From: Lathyrus oleraceus
Taxonomy: Eukaryota > Streptophyta > Magnoliopsida > Fabales > Fabaceae
Direction of reading: 5' to 3'
DNA length: 64,000 nucleotides
Assembly: GCF_024323335.1 (NCBI RefSeq)
Contig: NC_066585.1
Location: 177,571,149-177,635,148, forward strand
Shown: piece after piece, positions 23,056-33,914 of the stretch
How the letters are laid out: each line of letters starts with the position of its first letter
Numbering within the stretch: position 1 is the stretch's first letter
Program-made: the position numbers and the translations under genes
The notes under the pieces: model-generated
The model's input: only the letters and a program-made list of their open reading frames with translations
What the model was told of the DNA's origin: nothing
Databases searched by the model: none

Positions 23056-25041
23056 ATATTCTTAAACCGAGAGAATTAGAATGGTATGTACGCCATTCAT
23101 GATCTGGAGGTGGAAGATTATTGAACACTTAGAATGCCCCAAAAATTTGCACTTGTTAATTAAAAGATAGTCTTGATGGAGATGGGCTTAAAGATACCAT
23201 CCAGAAAGTTTGATGATGAGAGCTTCAGAGTGCGTCGTACATTAGACCATATCTGAAGACATAGGTGTCACACTTGGTCGTACGCTAGACCGTGTAATGA
23301 GTCATCCATTAGGTGATATTAGGGTGAGCTGAACCTGATGAGATAAGGATCAGAATGGGTCATACGCTAGACCGTATCTGAGTAGCAGAGTGAGCCGTCC
23401 GTTAGGCTGTATCTGGAGAAATAAAGATCAGAATGGATCGTACACTAGATCGTATCTGAGTAGTAGAATGAGTCGTCCGTTAGGCTGTATCTGGCGATAA
23501 AAAGTAGTCGTACGCTAGACTACATTTCAGACTGTACCGTACGCTAGGTAGTATCTGATGAGAAGAGCCAGACTGGGTCGTACACTAGACCGTATCTGAG
23601 TTGCAGAATGAGCCGTCCATTAGGCTGTTTCTGAGGATAAAAGATCAGAATGGATCATACGCTAGATCGTATCTAAGTAGCAGAATGAGCCGTCCATTAG
23701 GCTGTATCTGATGATAAAAGGGGTAGTCATACGCTAGACTACATTTCAGAATATACTGTACGCTAGGTAGTATCTGAGGGGATGAATATCCAAATGGGTC
23801 GTACGTTAGACCGTATTGGAACAGTTGAAAGAACCATACATTAGGCTGAATCAGAATGAGCCGTACGTTAGGCTATATTTGATCATATTTGTATATGTTG
23901 TATTTGCAATAAATGTCTGGGATGGGCTTAAAGATGCCATCATTAGAAGGATATCAGAATGCTTGTCAGAATGAATATTCATATGGATTATATCTGAAAG
24001 ATGTATCTGAATCTTGAATGTAAATGATAAAGATATACGTCTGAATGAATCTTTATTTTGACTGTATCAGGAGGATAATTAACTGGGAAAAAAAAGAGTT
24101 AGCCTCATGCCATGTCATGATGCATGAGATGTTTTATGCTCTTGAAAATAAATGCGAACATTGCATGAATGAATTATGCGTCTGAAAATTTTTGCCATGG
24201 GAAAATAAATCCCGATATTCTGGTTGGAGATATTTGTATTGATGACCCTTTCTTAGCTAGGGATATTTGATTTTTGTCTGATGGTAGAAATATTCAACAG
24301 AACCTGACTGGGGATAAAAGAGATGACCAGTCTGTCTAGTAGTGCCAATTTCTTCTGGGAATAACTGGTTTTGTTGGGGAATAGTATTTGCAACCGGATT
24401 TGTTAGAACGCATGGTTAAACCTTATCCTTGATCCTAAAGTCTTTTAGTAATTGCTATTTCTATTTTATGCATGTATTTTCGGTAAACATCAATCATTTT
24501 CAAATGCATATATTAATTCGAATTAAATCAATGGACGTTTATGCAAACAAAACGAAGAAAGTAAAACAAAAGTATCTTTTTGGAAATAAAATTGTATTGA
24601 TTTTGAAAGAGGCCTATAAACAAGCAATTTTAATACAAGGAGACAGAAATCCTAGTAAGAGGAAATTGTCAAGAAAGCAAAGAAAAAACAACTATGAAAA
24701 AAAGTCCAATTGATTTTAATTCTACTACTGCTATTATGTCTTCAAGCATCTCATCTCTTGTTGTCGGATAGAAGTGATTGGCTTGTTCAGTCTCTTTGAC
24801 TTTGGTGAAGCTGACCGAGAACGGGACATAGTCATACGCTTTAATCCCTAATTTTTGCCTGGACCGCCTTTTCAGGTTTTCAGTCCACCAGGATACCATT
24901 TTTTGCCCAAGCCGCCTTTCCAGGTTTTCGACTTGCCGGGTGTACATTTTTATATGTTTATCCCTAATTTTTGCCCGAACTCTTTTGGTTCGCCGGGAAG
25001 CCCTTCCTTTTGCCTAGATATGTCGACCTAGCGGGTCTCTT
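23056..25041 (-). other. Ogre 3' untranslated region
   Basis: Lies between the integrase stop and the polypurine tract. It holds a tandem array (23225-23890) and otherwise no recognisable gene. At 24820-25020 the minus strand repeats a block with GAAAACCTGGAAAGGCGG-like and GGCAAAAA motifs two to three times. These look like the decayed C-terminal tail and spacer usual after Ogre integrase. Confidence 0.7.
23225..23890 (+). repeat. Tandem array in Ogre 3' UTR, 77-bp units of two 38-bp halves
   Basis: Units combine GGTCGTACGCTAGACCGTAT and GAGCCGTCCGTTAGGCTGTAT, each followed by CTGAG..GATAAA..ATCAGAATG-like spacer. About eight or more half-units can be read, with a variant type (TAGTCGTACGCTAGACTACAT, CCGTACGCTAGGTAGTATCTG) inserted twice, so a higher-order pattern is present. 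Confidence 0.85.
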
Positions 25042-25776
25042 TTATGAGTAGTATTTTTTAACTATGATACGCTTTATCACCAAGTCGCCAATTTGATACA
25101 CCTGTCTCTTGACTTTTTTATTAAATGCCTGGGTCATGCGCTTCTGATATATCTGTCCATGACAAACAGCCGCAAGTCTCTTTTCATCAATCAAATTTAT
25201 TTGATCGAGTCGAGTCTGAATCCATTCATCTTCATCTAAGCCTGCATCTTTCATAATTCTTAGAGAGGGAATCTGAACTTCCACTGGTAAAACGGCTTTC
25301 ATTCCATAGACTAAAGAGAAAGGAGTTGCCCCTGTCGAAGTGCGTACTGAAGTGCGAAAACCATGAAGAGCAAATGGTAACATCTCATGCCAGTCTTTGT
25401 ATGTTACTGTCATCTTTTGTATAATCTTCTTAATATTCTTATTAGCAGCTTCTACGGCGCCATTCATCTTTGGCCGGTACGAAGAAGAGTTATGGTGTTT
25501 TATTTTGAACTGCGTGCAGAGTTCAGTAATCATCTTGTTGTTCAAATTAGTACCATTATCAGTGATAACTCTTTCAGGGATGCCATACCGACACATAAGA
25601 CTATTCTTGATGAACCGTGCCACCACATTCTTGGTGACAAAAGCAAATGAGGCTGCCTCTACCCACTTCGTAAAGTAATCAATAGCAACAAGAATGAAAC
25701 GATGTCCATTAGAAGCAGTAGGTTTAATCTCTCTAATCATATCAGTGCCCCACATTGCAAAGGGCCAAGGGGTTGT
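25042..25776 (-). pseudogene. Ogre integrase catalytic core, split by solo LTR
   Basis: Reads from WPFAMWGTDMI with an intact DDE triad: Asp in GTDMI, Asp in ITDNGTN, Glu in GAVEAANKNIKK. FALHGFRTSVRTSTGATPFSLVYG and EVQIPSLRI follow as usual. The C-terminus ends GDLVIKRIIVKKYYS; in related proteins some 40 residues (a GKWTPNYEGP-type segment) lie between GDLVLKRI and the final VKKYY, so an internal deletion is likely (family knowledge). The zinc-finger part is on the far side of the solo LTR at 27871-28050. Confidence 0.88.
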
Positions 25777-26031
25777 TGTAACAACCCATTTTTTTTGTAG
25801 TAAAAAAATTATTGTACTATTATTATAATAATTTTAATTTAATTATGTGGAGTGTTAATTAATTAATTGGTGTATTAATTCATTATCTAGTGGATATGAG
25901 AAATAATTAAATAATAGAATTAATTAATTAACTTGGTTGCATAGTGAGTGGTTAATTATTTAAATTTAAATATTAGGTATTATTGGGCCTAGTGATTAAA
26001 TTAGATGATTTAAGCCCAACTAGAGTACTAT

Positions 26032-26040
26032 TATAAATAG
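26032..26040 (+). promoter_or_regulatory. TATA box of solo LTR
   Basis: TATAAATAG 255 bp into the LTR, followed by GA-rich sequence (26040-26130). A potentially competent promoter inside the Ogre, pointing against its transcription. Confidence 0.6.
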
Positions 26041-26439
26041 TAAGAGTGAAGGAAGTGAGAATTAGAATTCACTTGAGCACTGAAGGCAATAGAGAAAGAG
26101 GAGAGGAAAAGCGAGAGGAGTCAAGGTTTCCATCAAATTGACAAGGTAAGGGGGGAAATCCTTATTATTATGGGTTAGTATGATTGGATCAATGGGTAGG
26201 AACATGTTTTAGGTTGAAATCCTTAATTGGCATGGTTTGGAATTATTAGGTCTTGATAAATAATCTTGAATTGTGATGATTAAATTATGCTAAAACTGTG
26301 AATGAATGTATATTTGGATGAGTCATAATTTTCTGAACGTGTCGCTTTTTACGGAATCGAAATCGGAGGTTCGGAAGTCCTCCAACGATGAAAAATGCGG
26401 GGAAATCTGCATTCTGTTTCGTGTTAGCGCAGGAACAGC

Positions 26440-26615
26440 ATTCTGTTTTGCGTTAACCGGTTAACACTGTTACGATATTGAAAAAATTGAATTTTGTCTT
26501 GCGTTAACCGGTTAACCCAGGGCGTTAACCGGTTAACACTGTTAAAAATTGCCAAGAAACGCATTCTGTTTTGCGTTAACCGATTAACCCAGGGCGTTAA
26601 CCGGTTAACACTGTT
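26440..26615 (+). repeat. TTAACCGGTTAAC palindromic repeats in solo LTR
   Basis: GCGTTAACCGGTTAAC blocks occur at least five times (one with a changed base, AACCGATTAACC), many followed by ACTGTT, and alternate with GCATTCTGTTTTGCG blocks. Each core is a perfect 12-bp palindrome. Confidence 0.88.
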
Positions 26616-26952
26616 TGAAAAGTGAAAAACTGATATTTAAATGTTGTGTGCGTTTTGGAATGAAATCTATGTGTACATATTTGATTATTGGCCTATATTG
26701 GTGAATAATATATTGTATGAATGTGTATGTATACCATTATTGAATTGTGAATGATTTATGGTTATGGATGTGTATATGTAATCATGAATGATGTGTGGTG
26801 ATGGATGTGTATATGTGCCAATTGTGAGTTATGGTGATATGTGGAATGTTAAGATGGTATAGATCTTAATTGCATATGTGTTGGTATGTGTGCATTCATT
26901 CATAGCATGGTTGACTTCATTGTGGAAGTGGTGAAACTGTGGGTTCACATGA

Positions 26953-27090
26953 GCAGACGTTGATTCTTAGTTGAAATCAGGCGTAGTATTAAGCGGTGAT
27001 CCTTCATTGGAAACAGACGTAGCAGACGTTAATCCTTAATTGGGATTAGGCGTAGTATTAAGCGGTGATCCTTTATTGGAAACAGACGTA
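26953..27090 (+). repeat. 69-bp direct duplication in solo LTR
   Basis: Two copies start GCAGACGTTGATTC (26953) and GCAGACGTTAATCC (27022) and share GGCGTAGTATTAAGCGGTGA. Confidence 0.85.
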
Positions 27091-27870
27091 GGCTTTGGTC
27101 TTGTCCGGATCGGAAGCGTGGCTTGGATTCTAGATATTGAATCGGAAAGCGGTGAAACTTTGATTTCACATTGAGGTACCACATGCATAGAGTCACATTG
27201 TCTTGCATTGAGTCGTCTATAGTTATGTGATCATTGAATGCATGTATTGATGTGGATGCGATGTACGTTTGAAATATGTGAGATGATTGTTGGTTAATAT
27301 TATTGACGTGATTATACCAAGTGTGATGAATTCTTAAATTGTGTTTTAATTCATTGTGCCTTATTATGCTATTTCATGATGATTTGAATTCTCACCCTTT
27401 CTGTTTGAATGTTACCTTTACATGGGTATCGCGCAGATACTACAGAGTAGTATTGCTGGAGTAGGTGGACGGTAGCTCGCTCAAGAATAGCTGGAGAGTT
27501 TCCGTATTTAGTTGCAATTAAGTAATGAGTCAATGCTCTGGTCATGTAACACTGGGTAGATTAGTGGTATTGAACTCGTATCTTATTTGGATATGTTTTA
27601 TGTCATTAATTGTTTTATTTTATTTGATCATGGTATGGGACATGGATCATCTTATGAAATACATGAGTATTCTTTATTTTCCGCTGCGAACGCATATTGC
27701 TTGAATATTCATGATGAGTGAAATGTGTTATTTTGAATGACCAGGTGCATTGTTCGTTTTTGAAAGTTTTAAGTTTCGAAAACGTCGATGTGACGCCCTT
27801 TTGTTTATATGCGTGCTTATTTACTCTGATTATATGCTAAATAATTTGGGGTAGAAAAAGGGGTGTTACA

Positions 27871-29138
27871 GTTGTCAACACATTCAATGGAGCAGGAGGT
27901 ACATGTACTTTGTCCGCATAGATCTGGCACTTGTGACAAGTTCTGGAGTGATGGTGGCAATCAGCTTCCATGGTAGACGAATAATACTCTGATCTCGGAA
28001 TCTTCTTGGCCATCGTATGTCCACTAGAATGAGTCCCAAAAATACCGTCATGCACGTCTTCCATTATCTTTTCTGCTTCCTTTTTATCCACACAACGAAG
28101 CAAAGTCGAATCATGATTACGTTTGTATAATACTCCATTACTCAAAAAGAATTTAGCGGAGAACTTCCTCATAAATTTTCTGTCATTGATGGATGCCCCT
28201 TCAGGGTATTCCTGAGTTTCTAAATATCTTTTTACTTCGTGGAACCAAGGTTTCTCTTCTACTTCATCAACATTAAGTTCATAACAATATGCTGGTTCAT
28301 CTAATCGTTCAATGGTGATCATGGGAGCTTCATTGTCCCATCTGACTCTGAACATGGATGACATGGTAGCCAATGTGTCTGCCAATTGATTCTCTTCTCG
28401 TGGAATATGTTCGAATGTAATCTCTTCAAAGTATGGGATTAATGTCAACACCCGCTCTCGATAAGGGATGAGATTCGGATGTTTAGTGTCCCATTCTCCT
28501 TTGATCTGACTGATTACTAAGGCCGAGTCTCCGTACACACTCAAAAACTTGATTCTCAGGTCTATAGCAGCTCTGAGTCCCAAAATACATGCTTCATACT
28601 CATTCATATTGTTGGTACAATCAAAACATAGTCTAGCAGTGAAAGGCGTATGGCAACCCTTGGGAGAAATAATTACAACACCAACACCATTGCCCAATGC
28701 ATTAGAAGATCCATCAAAAACCATAGTCCATCGGGATCCCAGTTCGGGTCCTTCATCCGGTCCAGGTTCTTCATAATCAGTAACAAGCATAACATCCTCA
28801 TCAGGGAACTCAAAATTCATAGATTGGTAATCATCAACTGCTTGATGAGCCAAATGATCAGCTAACACGCTTCCTTTGATTGCTTTCTGGGTAGTATACT
28901 GGATATCATACTCTGTTAAAATCATCTGCCATCTTGCTATTCTTCCGGAGAGAGCAGGTTTCTCAAATATATATTTGATAGGATCCATCTTAGAAATCAA
29001 TAAAGTGGTATGATTCAACATATACTGTCTTAGTCGGCGAGCAGCCCAAACCAAAGCACAGCAAGTTTTCTCAAGCAGTGAGTATCTTGTTTCACAGTTG
29101 GTAAAATTTTTGCTAAGGTAGTATATTGCATGCTCTTT
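27871..29138 (-). pseudogene. Ogre RNase H C-part, second (archaeal-type) RNase H, integrase zinc finger
   Basis: Same frame as the RT part but after a TGA at 29139. First comes the end of the gypsy RNase H/connection (WAARRLRQYML, DPIKYIFEKPAL, SVLADHLAHQAV). A second RNase H follows at about 28360-28724: VFDGSSNALGNGVGVV, MNEYEACILGLRAA, VYGDSALVISQIKGEW, REENQLADTLATM, with all acidic residues. Tat elements are known to carry this extra archaeal-type RNase H. The integrase HHCC finger (HDGIFGTHSSGH, CHKCQIYADK) lies at about 27900-28035, and the frame then runs into the solo LTR at 27870. Confidence 0.9.
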
Positions 29139-30471
29139 TCAACCAGACTCGTCATGTTGCCCTAGCACACACCCCATTGAATTTTCTAACACGGTCAAAT
29201 ACATGATTAGAGGTCTTCCTTCAACTGGTGGCATCAGAATTGGAGGTTCTTGGAGATACTTCTTGATTTTGTCAAAAGCTTCTTGACATTCATCATTCCA
29301 TATTATCTCTTGATTTTTCCTTAGTAATTTGAAGATGGGTTTGCAAGTAGCAGTCAAATGGGAGATAAATCGGGCAATGTAATTCAAGCGTCCCAAGAAA
29401 CCTCTGACTTCTTTATCCGTACGGGGAACTGGCATTTCTTGAATAGCTCTCACCTTAGCCGGGTCAACCTCAATTCCTTTACCACTGACAATAAAGCCCA
29501 AGAGTTTACCGGATCTTACTCCAAAGGTGCATTTGTTTGGGTTCAATCTCCACTTGTGTTTTTTCAACCTCTCAAACAGTTTGTATAAATGATCGAGATG
29601 TTCTTCTTCAGTATGAGATCTGGCTATCATGTCATCCACATATACCTCTATTTCATGATGGATCATATCATGGAACAAAACCACCATAGCACGCTGGTAT
29701 GTTGCCCCTGCATTCTTTAAACCGAATGGCATTACTTTGTAACAGAAAGTGCCCCATTGGGTCACAAACGTAGTTTTCTCCATGTCTTCACGTGCCATCT
29801 TATTCTGGTTATAACCTGAGAATCCATCCATGAATGATAATACCTTGTGTTGAGCGGTGTTATCTACCAGAACATCAATGTGCGGAAGTGGAAAGTCATC
29901 TTTGGGACTTACTTTATTCAAATCTCTATAATCTACACACATTCGCACCTTACCATCCTTCTTTGGCACTGGTACCACATTAGCAACCCATTGAGGATAA
30001 GAAGTAACAGCTAGAAAACCTGCATTAAATTGTTTCATAACCTCGGCTTTGATTTTCTCAGACATTTCAGGACGCATGCGACGAACCTTTTGCTTAACAG
30101 GATGATAATCTTCCTTCATCGGCAAACGATGTACTACTATTACAGTATCCAGTCCTGGCATGTCTTCATAAGACCAAGCAAAAATCTCTACATAGTCATG
30201 TAACATCTGAATCAATCTTTCTTTGACACTGTTTCCCAAGCCTGCTCCTATTTTGACTTCTTTCTTGTCTACTTCAGTACCCAGATTTACAATTTCAATT
30301 GATTCCTCATGCGGTTGTATAGTCTTTTCTTCTTGCAGTAACAGTCTGGCAAGCTCTCCAGGCACTTCGCAATCTTCCTCACTTTCATCCTCGGCTTGGT
30401 AGATTGGATTTTTAAAGCCATAATTAACAGTAACAGAATTATTATCAACAGGATCCAGAGTGGATATGGAT
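29139..30471 (-). pseudogene. Ogre reverse transcriptase and start of RNase H (exon 2)
   Basis: Open from the splice acceptor at 30471 to a TGA at 29139-29141. RT motifs: WVANVVPVPKKDGKVRMCVDYRDLN, FPLPHIDVL, SGYNQNKMA, MPFGLKNAGATYQRAM, then VYVDDMIARS with the YVDD active site, and FLGRLNYIARFISHL. The gypsy RNase H begins at PLIMYLTVLENSMGCVLGQHDE. The single stop most simply arises from an Arg CGA in the usual GQHDETGRKEHAIYYLSK context (inference); coding resumes in frame. Otherwise well preserved. Confidence 0.9.
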
Positions 30472-30722
30472 CTGCAATTTGTTACGTGAGTGTGTGTAAG
30501 AAAACATAGCTTATTTGAAAGATGACAGGAAAGATAAAGAGCGCAATATTTGAATGCAAAAAGGCCATTGATTTATTGAATGTGAATATGCTTATGAAAA
30601 TGACAAAACCCTTAACAAATTAGCTATTGTGCCTCGGGCATAGACACAATGCTTTAAGAAGTTCAATTGTTCATAATAAAAATTACAAAATTTGAAACAC
30701 TAAAATAAGCAATAACAATTAC
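30472..30722 (-). other. Putative Ogre intron between protease and RT (251 bp)
   Basis: On the minus strand a GTAATTG donor (starting at 30722) follows the codons for PISFSQE, and an AAATTGCAG acceptor ends at 30472. Joining at these sites keeps one frame into the exon that leads to RT. The interval itself is AT-rich with stops. An intron at this place is a published hallmark of Ogre elements; splicing of this copy is inferred from sequence only. Confidence 0.75.
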
Positions 30723-33700
30723 TCCTGACTAAAGGAAATCGGGATAGTGTCTTCAGCCTTTCAATTATTTAGTCCGTCACCAATTGTTAGGAAAATCCAG
30801 CTATCCAAGTCGCAATCGCTATCAGCATCTTCTACAACATTAATCTGATCTTTGACTATCTTTTCAGAGCTAAACCCCAAGCCAAATTTATCAGACTTGT
30901 ATGGTACATCGATCAGTTGACCCCAGCCAGTACGACCACCATCTTCAACCACGGCTTGAGCATCTTTCAGAGAAATCATAGCAGGAGGAGCACGAATAAC
31001 CTTGGGCACACGGGAAGTTGGCTTAAGGACAGGACTGGTCGGAGGAACTACTTCAAATGACTGAGAAGGAGTCTCAAAGAATTCACCATCCATCTCGACG
31101 TATCTGAAGGTATGCACACTACTGATAATATACTCTTCTTCTCCACACACAGTGACAATCTTGCCCTCTATTGGATACCTCAACTTTTGATGGAGAGACG
31201 AAGCTACATCACTTGCCCCATGGATCCAAGGGCGTCCCAGAAAGCAGGAATAGGCAGGACGAATGTTCATTACGTAACAGGTAGTGTTGAAGACTTGAGG
31301 TCCTATCTTGATAGGGAGAACCACTTCACCATGGACAACACTCTTCGCACCATCGTAAGCACGCACCACAACGTCACTAGGTTTCAGTTCAATGCTTTTA
31401 CAGTCAAGCTTATCGAGCACAGCTTTCGGTAGCACATTCAAAGAAGAGCCATTGTCGATCAACACATGAGACAAGGTGATCCCCTTACACTCAATGGAGA
31501 TATGCAGAGCTTTATTGTGATTCTTTCCTGCTGGTGTCAGGTCAGCATCAGAAAAGCCTATGCCATTATCAACAGCCAAGTTAGCAACATAATTTTCTAA
31601 CTGATCGACAAATGTCTCCTGAGGTACATGAGCGGTCTTCAAGAATTTTATCAACGTATTGGCATGAGATTCAGAAGATAACAACAAGGATAACATCGAA
31701 ATTTTAGACGGAGTATGCCCCAACTGTTCTACCACATCAAAATCACTCTTACGGATGATTTTCAGCATTTCTTCCATTTCCTGCTTGGCAACATCTTCGG
31801 TAGTAACTTCGACTGGTGTCTTTGACTGAGAAGGATTGATTACTGGTCCCTTTCCTCGAGTTTCAGGGGCGGGAGGTGAGATTTCTGGAGAGAAGATCCT
31901 TCCACTTCGAGTAATTTTACTAGTCCCAACAATGTCAACGTCATTAGGATTAGCATAATTATCATCTTGCTTTATGCCGTGGATGTAAACATCACCTCCA
32001 TAATTCCACGGAATGGCTTTGCTTGAGGAATACGGTAATGGGCCAGGTGCAGTAATAATTAGGGGAGCTACCTTGGGCTCAGCAGTAATCTTCACAGGCA
32101 CTCTAGTAGCGGTAATCTTCACTAGAACTTTGGACCTAGCAATCACAGATATTTCTTCAATAGGGTTTTCCACCTTCGGAATCTTTTCAAAGAGAATTGT
32201 ACGATCATTCATCAGTCGTTGAATATCATTCCTCAACTTCAAGCAATCATTGGGTCGGAGTATACAGAGATCGCAATTTTCAGCACAACCTGGAAATAAA
32301 CCAGCTTGCAATAAATTCTTCTTGATGATCAGGAGAGGAGATGCTAAGTCAGCTACATTAGTAATGTGAGAATTGTCATCCACAACATTAACAGTCTTGT
32401 CATGATTATGCATAGGAGCAGTGATGACATTAGGAGTCTCCGGAGGATCAAATTCAATTTCTCCAGCGTCGATCATATCCTGAATCTTATTCTTCAACAA
32501 CCAACAATCGTTTGTATCATGCCCGGGGCTATCGGAGTGATATGCACACCTGGCATTGGGATTATAACGAGGAGAAGTAGTGTTGGGATTTGCAGGAGGA
32601 TCTCTGAGGGTAATTAAATTTGCTTTTAGCATACCCTGCAGTGCTTGTGCTAAAGTCATATTGATCTTGGTAAACTGCCTTCTTGGCCTGTTTTGTCTGT
32701 GTTGGAAGTTTTGAGATGGCGGTGCTGCAATCGTAACTGCTCCAATAGTATGGTCACGATTTTTCTTGTTATGACCCCTTTGACCGTACACAGCATTTGA
32801 TTCATTCTTCCCCTGATAGGACTTTTTGGTGCTTGCAGAGGTAGCCGCCTGTATCTTTCCACTTCGAATGTCGCTTTCAACACGTTCACCCGTCAATATA
32901 AGTTCAGTGAAACCCGATGAGGAACTTCCCAATAGATGGCTGTAGAACGGGCCAGTCAGTGTACCCATGAACATGTCCACTAATTCTCGATCAGTCATAG
33001 GGGGTTTGACTCTGCTAGCCAAGTCTCTCCATTTTTGAGCATATTCTTTAAAGCTTTCTTTAGAGCCCATAGTCATATTCTGCAGCTGTAGCCGAGTAGG
33101 CGCTAATTCAGAATTATATTGGTAGTGCTTGTAGAAAGTTGTCGCTAAATCAGTCCTAGTGCGGATGTTAGAGCTCTCGAGCTGATAATGGATCCATAGC
33201 TTCCTATCAGTGGTATATGGCTGGATCTTTCTCACATAAGCTCTCAGATGCATATGAGGACAAGACGCACCATCATACTTAGTGAAAGCGGGGACCTTGA
33301 ATTTGCGAGGAATGACCATATCAGAGACCAGACCTAAGCTTTCGAAATCCAGACCGGGCGCCTTCTGACCCTCCATAGCTAGCATACGTTCTTCCAGCAA
33401 CTTATACTTATCATCTTTCGGAGAGTACTGTTCATTTTCATAATTTTCATAGTCGTCCTCAGGGTTGAAGGGATCAGCATTCTCATCTTCCGAATCATTT
33501 TCTGTCTCATCTTCTTTATCCTTCGGAATTCCAATCTTGACTCCTGGAGCCTGTCCTTTAAGCCTTCTTCCCGGGTTAATGTAACTCACAGATTTCTTGT
33601 CTTTCTTCTTCTCGAGCAATAGAGTCTTCAGTTCCTCCTGCCCCTTGGATAAGTTCAAGATCATCTCCTGGAATTGAGCATTCTGAGCCTGGAGATCCTT

Positions 33701-33745
33701 GACAGTTTGTTCGAGGGCCATTTTTCTGTTTGAGAGGAAGACCAT
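30723..33745 (-). pseudogene. Ogre gag-protease (exon 1), one late nonsense codon
   Basis: 994 codons from MVFLSNRKMALEQ with a coiled-coil-like N-terminus (LQAQNAQFQEMILNL). The gag core lies around residues 150-290 (FYKHYQYNSELAPTRLQL, SFKEYAQKWRDLASRV). A Cys/His cluster CAYHSDSPGHDTNDC follows at about residue 400. The protease near residue 750 has VLIDNGSSLNVLP and CFLGRPWIHGASDV. A Gly-rich tail (GWGQL, FGLGFSSE) follows. TGA at 30761-30763 falls about 13 codons before the intron donor, where Trp is usual. Some earlier starts cannot be excluded. Gag builds the particle; protease cleaves it. Confidence 0.9.
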
Positions 33746-33914
33746 GAGAACATTGATCCTTTAGAGTACCTGTTATGCAATGTTATGTTATGTTATGCAA
33801 TGTATGAAATGTTTTCAAGGACTTTTGGAATTTAACTTTGCGTAAACCACCAAAAAGGGGAACTTTTATTAATAATTTCTTTAATCAATGTTCATTACAA
33901 GAAAAAATGAAAGC

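Larger units (their letters stand above)
25777..27870 (+). repeat. Solo LTR (2094 bp) inserted in Ogre integrase
   Basis: Starts TGTAACAACCC and ends GGGTGTTACA, a near-perfect 10-11-bp terminal inverted repeat with TG..CA ends. It is flanked by the direct repeat GTTGT at 25772-25776 and 27871-27875. There is no internal domain, so it is a solo LTR left by recombination. Orientation is plus, from a TATA box at 26032. The ends recall LTRs of plant chromoviruses (Tekay-like), but this is from memory and unsure. It holds two small repeat arrays and no gene. Confidence 0.93.

Noticed and set aside
23225..23890. Regular repeats with variable spacers, CRISPR-like at first sight
   Set aside because: Repeats are diverged, spacers are themselves repeated, and the site is the 3' UTR of a plant retrotransposon.
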